Virus record (IMG/VR): IMGVR_UViG_3300042545_001684
Span: 1 to 43,619 of that record
Origin: a virus
Reading direction: 5' to 3' (one strand)
Length of the DNA stretch: 43,619 bases
In this document: positions 21,495 to 28,305 of the stretch, piece after piece
Layout of the letters: each line of letters opens with the position of its first letter
Position numbering within the stretch: position 1 is the first letter of the stretch
Translations under genes and position numbers: made by a program
The notes under the pieces: generated by a model
Seen by the model: the letters and a program-made list of their open reading frames with translations, nothing else
The model's database searches: none
What the model was told of the DNA's origin: nothing

Positions 21495-21770
21495 TTATGA
21501 GGCCTGTGATGTCAACCTATTATGAGTTCTTATCCTATGACAATTGGCACAGACCACTTCACATTTTGCTATTTCTTTTTTTATTGCTGCCCAAGAAAAT
21601 CCATCGTGAATCATTCTTGAGATATTGTATTTTTTATCATGTAGGTGATCAAAGTCTAAAATTATATGATTTCTTGCTCCACAATCAACACAACCAGATG
21701 CTTCTTTTATTTCTGACAGTCTTTTTTTAAACTGTTGCTTGTTATAATGTACCAACTCTTTGTTAGTCAT
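21495..21770 (-). CDS. HNH endonuclease (91 aa)
   Basis: C27xxC30 and C74xxC77 form the structural zinc site. LDFDH (H42) supplies the catalytic His, and HRIRTHNR (H78-R85) the distal N/H. Small free-standing HNH enzymes in phages act in packaging with terminase or as homing nucleases; terminase is 7 kb away. It has its own extended -10 box, and a long inverted repeat lies just upstream. Confidence 0.85.
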   Translation of the reverse strand: MTNKELVHYNKQQFKKRLSEIKEASGCVDCGARNHIILDFDHLHDKKYNISRMIHDGFSWAAIKKEIAKCEVVCANCHRIRTHNRLTSQAS

Positions 21771-21778
21771 AGGATTTA

Positions 21779-21787
21779 ATTATACCA
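21779..21787 (-). promoter_or_regulatory. Extended -10 (TGGTATAAT) for HNH gene
   Basis: On the minus strand TATAAT (21779-21784) with TGG before it ends 8 bases before the ATG at 21770, so the mRNA would have at most a couple of leader bases. Confidence 0.55.
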
Positions 21788-21802
21788 ACAAATATTAAAA
21801 TG

Positions 21803-21882
21803 CCCCACACAGGTAATTCAGGCACGTTGGCCACGGTATATATTAATGGGTAACTAAACCATCTCTAAGGTCCTGTGTGGGG
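21803..21882 (-). ncRNA. Possible structured RNA closed by an 11-bp stem
   Basis: CCCCACACAGG at 21803-21813 is perfectly complementary to CCTGTGTGGGG at 21872-21882, enclosing 58 bases. Inside, ATGG/CCAT (21846-21849 with 21859-21862) and a weak GGC/GCC pairing can form a branched fold. It lies in the gap between the HNH and Hsp20 genes. On the minus strand it follows the hsp20 stop and is trailed by CATTTTAATATTTG, a poor U-run. The strand is uncertain. It could be a small RNA, an mRNA 3' structure or a DNA-level site. Confidence 0.4.
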
Positions 21883-21896
21883 ACATCTATATTGTA

Positions 21897-22313
21897 CTAC
21901 TTGATTTTAATTGTTCTTGGTTTCTTTTCTTCAGGAACAATACGATCTACATTAATATGTAGCATTCCATCTTTAAGGTCAGCACCAGTTACTTCCATGT
22001 ACTCACCAAGAGCGAATGTGCGAGTAAACTTACGACCAGCAATTCCCTTGTGTACAACTTCTGCATCTGTTACTTCTACAATCTCACCCTTAATGATAAG
22101 TGTTCCATTGTCTACTGAAACATTAATGTCTTCTTTTGTAAATCCTGCAATAGCAAGAGATAGTCTATATGTATCTTCATCTAGCTTAAGAAGATCATAT
22201 GGAGGGTATGACTGAGAGTTTGTTTTGTGTGCTGTATTGAGACGGCTTAGTTCTCTGTTAAAGCCAATAAAAAAAGGATCATTTAAAAGATCCATAGCAA
22301 ACTGTGTTACCAT
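21897..22313 (-). CDS. Small heat-shock protein Hsp20 (138 aa)
   Basis: Alpha-crystallin domain of IbpA type: LAIAGFTKEDINVSV, GTLIIKGE, FTRTFALGEYMEV, LKDGMLHINV and a C-terminal TIKIK resembling the I-x-I anchor. It acts as an ATP-independent holdase in the cytoplasm; phages with Hsp20 are thought to use it in capsid folding or stress. AAAGGGG precedes the ATG, and a promoter at 22369-22377 gives a leader of about 50 bases. Confidence 0.92.
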   Translation of the reverse strand: MVTQFAMDLLNDPFFIGFNRELSRLNTAHKTNSQSYPPYDLLKLDEDTYRLSLAIAGFTKEDINVSVDNGTLIIKGEIVEVTDAEVVHKGIAGRKFTRTFALGEYMEVTGADLKDGMLHINVDRIVPEEKKPRTIKIK

Positions 22314-22368
22314 TTTATTCCCCTTTCAAGCGAATAAGTTAATGTATCCCCGTAGGCAATACAATATA

Positions 22369-22377
22369 ATTATATCA
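22369..22377 (-). promoter_or_regulatory. Extended -10 (TGATATAAT) for hsp20
   Basis: TATAAT at 22369-22374 on the minus strand with TGA upstream. The predicted start near 22362 gives a leader of about 50 bases with AAAGGGG close to the ATG. No CIRCE-like inverted repeat was seen. Confidence 0.6.
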
Positions 22378-22394
22378 TAGGATAGAGTGTGTTT

Positions 22395-23480
22395 TTAGTT
22401 GCCAATCTTCATAAGGCCTCTAGAGGCTTCAAATTTAGAATAAAAATCATCTAATTCAATTCCAGTAGCTTTTTTAAATCCATCAGAAAAATTTCCTTCA
22501 GAATTTGTATACTTAAAAATATTTAGTAGGCTCTCAAACCCTACAGAGGCAATAATATATTCAGTCGCAGCCTGTCCAATTCCGTATGGATTTAATGATG
22601 GATTTGCCAGGTAATCATGATCTGAAAGTGGTGTTGAATAATTTTTCGTATAACTTAGTTCTACTTGAATACGACGTCCTTGTTGGTATGAATAAAATCC
22701 CATTTTTTCAACCATGTAGTACCCAAAATAATTTGCGCTTCCTTCAATTAACCATCTTGGAATTCTTTTGGACGATAAATCAGTCATGGGACCTCCATGA
22801 ACTGTAAACTGAGGACCAGTAAGAAAATATTGAATAGTATGAAAAAACTCATGTGCTGGTGCTGAGCGATAAAGTACTGTCCAATATGATTGTGATGGAT
22901 TTTTTGTAATTAATAGTATGAGGTTTTTATCTGCACAAAGAACATCAAGTTTTCCATCACTGCAAGGATAAGGTCCACCTGGAGAGCCCATCCAAAGATT
23001 CATACTACTTAAAGTTGACTTAGACCATTCATGGCTTGTTCCTGCAAACACTTTAATGTTTTTATTTTCAATACTTTTAAAGGCACCATTTGAATAATCA
23101 AGCATTTTAGCAATCCAAATACGATCAGATTCTGGAAGTTCTTTATCAATAAATATTTCGTATTTGCTGTCTGGAACTACTTTTCCAAAATAGTTATTTG
23201 TAGAATCAAGTGCTGAGTTAACCATTAATTCAGTATCAAAATTTGTAGACCAAGCAGAGAATGAAACAATTTCTGCTTTTGAAGATTGGTTTACTTTTTT
23301 CCAAACAAGTTTTTTACCTGATTTAACACAGACAAAACTGTTTGACTGAAATACAGTGTTTTGATTTTTTATTTTACATATAGACCCTGAATTAATTACA
23401 TTTGCCGAATAAGAGTTTTGAATTGAAATAGAAGAAAATATTAAAGAAATAAATATAAAAAATATTTTATTTTTTTTCAC
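22395..23480 (-). CDS. Secreted HEXXH metallopeptidase-like protein (361 aa)
   Basis: Starts at GTG after AAGGAG. Signal peptide at residues 1-26 (KKNK, hydrophobic core, SYSA cut site). Residues 30-62 hold a small two-Cys module ending GKKLVWKK, which I associate with cell-surface proteins of aquatic Actinobacteria. HEFFH at 210-214 and WLIEGSA with E246 form a gluzincin zinc site (H210, H214, E246) with E211 as base. It would act outside the cytoplasm. Phage-encoded exported proteases are unusual; it could be host-derived and act on the envelope. Confidence 0.75.
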   Translation of the reverse strand: MKKNKIFFIFISLIFSSISIQNSYSANVINSGSICKIKNQNTVFQSNSFVCVKSGKKLVWKKVNQSSKAEIVSFSAWSTNFDTELMVNSALDSTNNYFGKVVPDSKYEIFIDKELPESDRIWIAKMLDYSNGAFKSIENKNIKVFAGTSHEWSKSTLSSMNLWMGSPGGPYPCSDGKLDVLCADKNLILLITKNPSQSYWTVLYRSAPAHEFFHTIQYFLTGPQFTVHGGPMTDLSSKRIPRWLIEGSANYFGYYMVEKMGFYSYQQGRRIQVELSYTKNYSTPLSDHDYLANPSLNPYGIGQAATEYIIASVGFESLLNIFKYTNSEGNFSDGFKKATGIELDDFYSKFEASRGLMKIGN

Positions 23481-23481
23481 G

Positions 23482-23700
23482 TTACTCCTTTATTTTAAAA
23501 ACTACTTGGCAAGGATCTCCGCCATCTTCCCATTCTTGCATTTCTTCATCTGTCATATATGAATCACCTTCATGTGTATTACAAAAGGGTTCTGTTATCC
23601 ATCCTCTTTGAATACCGTTTTCAAGCCAAATTTCAAACTCATTATAATCTGATTCGCTACTTTGAATATCTTTTAATATTTCTTCAAATTCTTCACTCAT
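23482..23700 (-). CDS. Acidic 72-aa conserved phage protein, leaderless
   Basis: The C-terminal half has GWITEPFCNTHEG and EEMQEWEDGGDPC, a motif I recall as common in small actinophage proteins. Its role is unknown; Cys and His could bind a metal. The promoter (TTGACG, 17 bases, TATACT) ends 6 bases before the ATG, so no Shine-Dalgarno is needed. The -35 box lies inside the 3' end of the upstream protease gene. Confidence 0.6.
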   Translation of the reverse strand: MSEEFEEILKDIQSSESDYNEFEIWLENGIQRGWITEPFCNTHEGDSYMTDEEMQEWEDGGDPCQVVFKIKE

Positions 23701-23706
23701 ATATAT

Positions 23707-23735
23707 AGTATATCCTTAAACGCTTACTACGTCAA
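23707..23735 (-). promoter_or_regulatory. Promoter for leaderless gene at 23700
   Basis: On the minus strand TTGACG (23730-23735), a 17-base spacer, and TATACT (23707-23712), ending 6 bases before the ATG. The -35 overlaps the end of the proteasome-like gene. Confidence 0.75.
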
Positions 23736-24246
23736 CTGGACCCATACATGATGGATTAAACTTTATTGCAGAATTAACTGCTCCCACAACTCTTTTTCTT
23801 TGATCTTTGGCTTTTTCTGTAGCATTAAGATATCCATAAGCATATTCTGCTCCTGATCCCATAGCTAAATATGGAAGGGTATATTTAGATAAAGACATAT
23901 CTGCAGAGCTATGTTCATAAATTTGACCACGAACTACAATAATTAAACCAAGGTCTCCATCTTTTGATGTATCTACCCAAAAATCATTATAGAATCCTCT
24001 AAGTTGTTTAATAAATTTGGTTTGCATAAATTTATCTGTATCTTTAATGTCTGGAACATAAGGATTAAAATTATAGCGAATACGCTCTCCATCCATTGCA
24101 CCTGCATATCCAATTAAATATGGACCAAGCTTCCAAACCTTTGGACTAGACAATGCTAGAATGGTTCCATCATCTGATGCACCACGATCTCCAGCCATAT
24201 AAACTTTATTATTTATTTCATCACGAACTACAGCAATACAGGTCAC
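23716..24246 (-). CDS. Proteasome/HslV-like N-terminal threonine hydrolase (176 aa)
   Basis: GTG at 24246 follows GGAGGGG by 6 bases and gives M-TCIAVVRD, so removing Met exposes Thr as N-terminal nucleophile, as in HslV. In mature numbering, AGDRGAS holds D19 (Asp17 equivalent) and SSPKVWKLG holds K35 (Lys33 equivalent). MGSGAEYAYG is the family's GSG motif. A longer frame from TTG 24303 is rejected because that TTG is the first base triplet of the -35 box. Length suits HslV (about 175 aa). No unfoldase gene (HslU, Mpa) is seen, so it may use a host ATPase or act alone as a ring. Confidence 0.85.
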   Translation of the reverse strand: MTCIAVVRDEINNKVYMAGDRGASDDGTILALSSPKVWKLGPYLIGYAGAMDGERIRYNFNPYVPDIKDTDKFMQTKFIKQLRGFYNDFWVDTSKDGDLGLIIVVRGQIYEHSSADMSLSKYTLPYLAMGSGAEYAYGYLNATEKAKDQRKRVVGAVNSAIKFNPSCMGPVDVVSV

Positions 24247-24274
24247 GACAAACCCCTCCAGATAAGTATATTTA

Positions 24275-24303
24275 AGTATACCATTGCCTGAAGGGGCTGT
24301 CAA
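24275..24303 (-). promoter_or_regulatory. Promoter of the Thr-hydrolase gene
   Basis: On the minus strand TTGACA (24298-24303), a 17-base spacer, TGG-TATACT (box 24275-24280). The predicted start near 24268 leaves about 22 leader bases with GGAGGGG. This is one of the best promoters in the window. Confidence 0.8.
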
Positions 24304-24319
24304 TTAAGGCAAATAATGA

Positions 24320-24610
24320 CTAATTAGCTTTTTTGTCTACAGCATTAAATGCAGAATTAATCTCAGCTACCGTTAGCTTTCCATCATCTAGAAATCCACG
24401 TGCCAGTCTTTCTACTACAGTGGCTACTCCAAGGGTTCCAGCAAGGATTACAGCATCTAGTGTGCTAATTCCTACTACCGCTCCAGCACCAATAACCGAA
24501 AGTCCTGATGCTGCAAAGACCGCAACTATTCTAGCAAGGATATTTCCTATGCTAGCAACTGCTCCTCCACCTACTTGTTTTGGGGCTTCTACTATTTTTT
24601 TTGTTGCCAT
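24320..24610 (-). CDS. Holin-like membrane protein with EF-loop-like tail (96 aa)
   Basis: Two or three Gly/Ala-rich hydrophobic segments (about 16-35, 37-48, 51-65), then a soluble tail with LDDGKLTVAEINSAF (74-88), which resembles a D-x-D-G-x-(I/L)-T-x-x-E calcium loop and helix. The same kind of motif is repeated in the large secreted protein encoded just upstream. GGAG precedes the ATG. Size and topology fit a holin; the endolysin is 3 kb downstream on the same strand. Confidence 0.55.
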   Translation of the reverse strand: MATKKIVEAPKQVGGGAVASIGNILARIVAVFAASGLSVIGAGAVVGISTLDAVILAGTLGVATVVERLARGFLDDGKLTVAEINSAFNAVDKKAN

Positions 24611-24614
24611 TTTA

Positions 24615-24791
24615 TTACTCCTTATTTCTAATTGGGCTAGTTAAAATCCAAAGTGTTGTAGTTGCTATAATTCCATATCCAACTATCGTTTTTGCACTTC
24701 CATCAAGGACTACCCAAGCAATAAACATTCCAAGAAGGGTCCATGCTTGGTCAATCAGATCTTTCACTATATTTTTTATTATTCTTACCAT
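24615..24791 (-). CDS. Small two-helix membrane protein, holin-like (58 aa)
   Basis: Amphipathic N-terminus (MVRIIKNIVKDLIDQ) and two hydrophobic segments (about 17-29 and 36-51) with a charged tail. It overlaps the end of the large secreted-protein gene by 7 bases and ends 5 bases before the next ATG within AAGGAG. Paired with the 96-aa membrane protein, it could form a holin/antiholin set. This is inference from topology and position. Confidence 0.55.
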   Translation of the reverse strand: MVRIIKNIVKDLIDQAWTLLGMFIAWVVLDGSAKTIVGYGIIATTTLWILTSPIRNKE

Positions 24792-27196
24792 TTTCTTCCT
24801 CCTCTTGAACCTGGTGAATTAGCTCCTGATGAGCCTCCTCCAGAACTTCCTCCGCCACCTGTGCTACTTCCAGTGGCTCCTGCAGCTGCAACACCTGCTG
24901 CATTAATTGCTGCTCCCGCTGCTACAACTGTTGCTATAACCATGTCAGTTGCTTCTTCACGTTCTTGTGTAGACATGTCTGCACCAATACTTCCTAAAGC
25001 AAGTAAAACCTGTGCTGGATCTTCAAATATTGCACCAATTAATTCTGAAGGATTTTCAAGAACAACAAGTGCTGCAGCAACTTCTGCAGTAATTACAACA
25101 GAATTTCCATTTTCATCAGTTCTAATGTCAACAGGTGTTTCTGCAGGTAAATCTTCATATTCAATTCCAGCATCTTTAATTTGTTCTGATGTAAGTGTTT
25201 CTCCTTCAGCAACTGATTCAAGAAGAGCATCTGCGATAAGGTCTTTTTCAGCTTCTGTTAATTTACCATCTTCAGAAAGAGCATCCGAAAGATTATTAAC
25301 TTCTTCAGGTGTAATTTCACCATCTGCATTTAATGCATCTAAAATTTCTTCAGCATCTTCTGATGTTATTTTGCCATCATCAAGTGCATCTTCTACAGCA
25401 GTGTCAACAACTTCTTCTTGTGTAGGTTCAGGCTCTATAGTTGGCTCTTCTGGTATCTCTGGCTCTACTGGCTCTGGAATTGTTGGTTCTTCTGGTTCTG
25501 GTTCAATTGGTTCTTCTGGCTCTGGTAATTCTGGCTCAATTGGTTCTTCAGGTTCAACGGTCTCTGGAATAATTTCTGGTTGAACAACTACAATATATAC
25601 TGGAGCTGGGGCTGGAATAGATAAAATAAATTCATCATAGACACTTGTAGGTCCAGACCAGTTTGCAACAGATATGGTATATGTAGCACCCTGTTCTAGT
25701 CCAGAGATTTCAAATATTTCTGGAGAGCCATCTGTATTTAATGTTTGTCCATCGTATGGATTAGCGGCATTTTCATCATCTGCAGTTATAGTATAAAACC
25801 ATGTATTTCCTGTGTAGCCTTCAGGCATAGAAATTGAAACAGTGGCAACACCGCCTTCAAATACTATATCTTCAATAGTTGGTGGTGGAGTAGGAATATA
25901 GTTATTAATTGCATTAGTAAGGTTTGTTGCTCTTGTTGTTAATAGTGTTTGAAGATTAGCTTTAGCGGTATTTGCTGCATTAATACCGTTTTGAATTGTA
26001 GAAATAGAAGGTATTGTATTTACTAATTGTTGGTTGCTTGTATTTACAACAACAATAGCAGTAATTCTTTGGTTTAATTCAGATAGTTGAGCATTTGCTG
26101 AATCTACAATAGCCTGTACTCCAGAATTATCTGTAGTATTAGTAGGAGCAGTATAGTTTCCTTGACCTACTGTTCCTTCAAACTCATTTGTTCCATCTAA
26201 ATCTTGGTCTACAATTTGAGTAATTTCTCCACCTGCTGTTTGTCTATAGTTCCATCTTGTTGTGTCTACATGTGGACCAACTCCAGAAACATCTGCTACC
26301 CAAGCACCAGTTGTTGGATTTACATCTGCATTAAATCTTATTTGTGTAAGTTGAATTGAAGAGTCTGTTGTTGGAAAAGCACGAAGATCCCAAGCAATAT
26401 CTAAACTATTTTGTGTTGTTGCATATGTAATTCCAGAACCGTAGCTCCAAGTTGTCCAATCCATTCCAGCAAGAGAAACTGATGGGGCATTTGGTGTATC
26501 CCAATATACATGACCTTCATTTGTTCCAAAGGTTAAAGTTGCATTTGATCCAACAAAGATAGAGTTGTATACAATATCTCCCATTCTCATATTAAATGGT
26601 AATATTAATTGAACTCCAGCATCGTCTACTCCCTGAAGAACATCTCTAACTGTAGCAATTGTTGCCTGAAGTGCATTAATTGCATCTTGAGCATTAGATA
26701 TAGAAGCGTTTGCTTGTGAGAATTCTGTAGATGCAGTACTTATTGCAGTCGTAACTTCAGATCTTGCTGTAGTTGCCTCCGCTAATTCTGATTGTGCTAA
26801 CACTGTAGATATGGCATTGACTGCTGTTTGAGCGTCTATAACAGTAGATTTTGCCTCAGAGACTATGGTTGAGGTTTGATCTATGCCAGTAGCATTTGTT
26901 ATTATTGTAATTGCAGCATTTATTTGATTTACTTCAGATGTTGCAGTAGATACTTGTGTACCAACATTTATAGAGGCAGTCTGAGCTTGTTGAGCCTGAG
27001 TTATTGCATTTGGCACTAATGGTGCTACCGCAGCAGATGCAGCCTCAGATTCTTGTACTTGAGTTGTAGCAATTCCTAAAGCAATAATTACTGTTTCTTC
27101 AAGTGTATCTCCATGTGCGTCATATGAAGGCACGAAAAATAAAACTAATGATAACAAAATCCCCACTAACCATATCCTGATTAGTTTTTTTTTAAT
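24785..27196 (-). CDS. Large secreted NIDO-like protein with acidic EF-loop repeats (803 aa)
   Basis: Proposed start is ATT 27196, 4 bases after AGGAGA; it gives MKKKLIRIWLVG, a proper signal peptide. The alternative GTG 27166 has no Shine-Dalgarno and loses the basic N-region. Order: signal peptide (1-29), Ala/Ser/Thr coiled coil (about 45-195), a nidogen-like beta domain (LPFNMRMGDIVYNSIFVG, about 205-345), second coiled region, a fibronectin-like domain, a Glu/Pro repeat stretch, three D-G-x-(I/L)-T-x-E loops (bases 25230-25390), and a Gly/Ser tail. Likely cell-surface or virion adhesin. Unusual for a phage to export it by Sec. Confidence 0.65.
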   Translation of the reverse strand: MKKKLIRIWLVGILLSLVLFFVPSYDAHGDTLEETVIIALGIATTQVQESEAASAAVAPLVPNAITQAQQAQTASINVGTQVSTATSEVNQINAAITIITNATGIDQTSTIVSEAKSTVIDAQTAVNAISTVLAQSELAEATTARSEVTTAISTASTEFSQANASISNAQDAINALQATIATVRDVLQGVDDAGVQLILPFNMRMGDIVYNSIFVGSNATLTFGTNEGHVYWDTPNAPSVSLAGMDWTTWSYGSGITYATTQNSLDIAWDLRAFPTTDSSIQLTQIRFNADVNPTTGAWVADVSGVGPHVDTTRWNYRQTAGGEITQIVDQDLDGTNEFEGTVGQGNYTAPTNTTDNSGVQAIVDSANAQLSELNQRITAIVVVNTSNQQLVNTIPSISTIQNGINAANTAKANLQTLLTTRATNLTNAINNYIPTPPPTIEDIVFEGGVATVSISMPEGYTGNTWFYTITADDENAANPYDGQTLNTDGSPEIFEISGLEQGATYTISVANWSGPTSVYDEFILSIPAPAPVYIVVVQPEIIPETVEPEEPIEPELPEPEEPIEPEPEEPTIPEPVEPEIPEEPTIEPEPTQEEVVDTAVEDALDDGKITSEDAEEILDALNADGEITPEEVNNLSDALSEDGKLTEAEKDLIADALLESVAEGETLTSEQIKDAGIEYEDLPAETPVDIRTDENGNSVVITAEVAAALVVLENPSELIGAIFEDPAQVLLALGSIGADMSTQEREEATDMVIATVVAAGAAINAAGVAAAGATGSSTGGGGSSGGGSSGANSPGSRGGRKW

Positions 27197-27237
27197 TTTA
27201 TCTCCTATTTTAGCCTGTGGTGTTGACTAATAGGACT

Positions 27238-27246
27238 ATTATATCA
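27238..27246 (-). promoter_or_regulatory. Extended -10 (TGATATAAT) for the NIDO-like gene
   Basis: TATAAT at 27238-27243 on the minus strand with TGA upstream. The leader of about 35 bases includes AGGAGA before the proposed ATT start. It sits just after the terminator at 27258-27287. Confidence 0.6.
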
Positions 27247-27257
27247 TTTTATTGCAC

Positions 27258-27287
27258 AAAAAAGGGAGCCAAAATTAATTGACTCCC
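27258..27287 (-). terminator. Rho-independent terminator after gene 27305-28288
   Basis: On the minus strand GGGAGTC, a 10-base loop, GGCTCCC (7 bp with one G-U), then six T. Textbook form; it isolates the secreted-protein gene from the next transcription unit. Confidence 0.85.
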
Positions 27288-27304
27288 CTAATTGTTGGAC
27301 TAGG

Positions 27305-28288
27305 TTACTTAATTAGTGCAACCTTTGCACGTGGATTCTTTGCATTCCACTTCTTAGCAAGTGCATTAAACTTTGCCTTATGATCTGCAATTGCAGTTGC
27401 AAGTGCTAGATCTGAAGCAGCCTTTTCAGAAACTGCAGCAGCTTTAGTTACAGCGTGTGCTGCTCTTTCAGCAATAAGTTGTGCCTGAACAGAAGCAAGC
27501 TCTGTTGCAAGATCACGAATTGATACATTCTTAACTGCAACCCCTACTGGTGCTGCAAGACCTGCTACTGCTGCAGCAACTGTTGCTGTTGCAACAAGAG
27601 TAATTGATCCAGATGCTGGAACAGTTACATCTACAGTCTTAAGACCAAGAACTGTTGATCCTGCTGTTGCTGTATCTGTTGTATGTACAGTTGTTGTTGA
27701 TGCGGTTGATGTAACAACCTGAAGGCTAACTGATGCAGCAGCAATAGCATTTCCAAATACATCGTATGCGCCAAGAACTACCTTTTGGGTTGTTCCTGCA
27801 GCAGCAGTATCTGGTGTTGACATTGTGATTGCATTAAGTGCTCCAGCTGAACCCTTAAAGTAGTATGTAGTTGATGATCCACCAACTGTAATTACTACAG
27901 ATCCATCTGCTACAGATGTTGTAAATACATAGAATGTTGCAGTAGCTCCACTACCTGTATTAACTGATGCTGTTGCAGATCCTGCTGTTGCAACGATTGG
28001 AGCCAAGGCTGTACCAATTGTTGTTAGAATCTTACCGTTTGTTGCAGATGCCGTTACTACTGTATTAGCAGCAAGTGAATCTACTACGATTGTTAGTGCT
28101 TTTGAAACAAGAACATTGTTCTGGTCTGGCACTGGAATTGATACTGGGCTTACAGCAGTTGTTCCGCCTACGGCAGCAACTGAGTTTACAGTTAGAGTTG
28201 TAGCAGCACTTGCTGATGTAACTCCAACCATTGTGCCCATTGCTAAGGCTGCAGCGATAGCAACTGAGATTTTCTTAAATGAATTCAT
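27305..28288 (-). CDS. Secreted Ala/Thr/Val-rich surface protein (327 aa)
   Basis: Signal peptide MNSFKKISVAIAAALAMG... with A-x-A cut site near residue 29. The middle (30-250) has repeated Thr/Val/Ala beta-strand segments including PDTAAAGTTQKVVLGAYDVFGN, an Ig-like (big-domain) strand pattern. The last 75 residues form an Ala-rich coiled coil with a basic end. It looks like surface proteins of aquatic Actinobacteria rather than classic phage proteins, so host origin is possible. AAGGAG before ATG and a strong terminator suggest high expression just after the terminase gene. Confidence 0.6.
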   Translation of the reverse strand: MNSFKKISVAIAAALAMGTMVGVTSASAATTLTVNSVAAVGGTTAVSPVSIPVPDQNNVLVSKALTIVVDSLAANTVVTASATNGKILTTIGTALAPIVATAGSATASVNTGSGATATFYVFTTSVADGSVVITVGGSSTTYYFKGSAGALNAITMSTPDTAAAGTTQKVVLGAYDVFGNAIAAASVSLQVVTSTASTTTVHTTDTATAGSTVLGLKTVDVTVPASGSITLVATATVAAAVAGLAAPVGVAVKNVSIRDLATELASVQAQLIAERAAHAVTKAAAVSEKAASDLALATAIADHKAKFNALAKKWNAKNPRAKVALIK

Positions 28289-28305
28289 TATTCTCCTTGT
28301 TTATT

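Noticed and set aside
21495-21882. HNH gene plus inverted repeat as a group I or II intron
   Set aside because: No interrupted gene flanks the region, the repeat encloses only 58 bases, and no intron core motif was recognised.
24247-24303. N-terminal propeptide of the Thr hydrolase from TTG 24303
   Set aside because: The region contains the -35 and -10 boxes and the Shine-Dalgarno for GTG 24246, so it is promoter and leader rather than coding.
24333-25583. Long plus-strand frames opposite the holin-like and secreted-protein genes (up to 278 codons)
   Set aside because: They are antisense shadows of repetitive Ala/Ser/Thr and Glu/Pro coding sequence, with Pro/Ser-rich text, no Shine-Dalgarno or promoter, and no recognisable domain.
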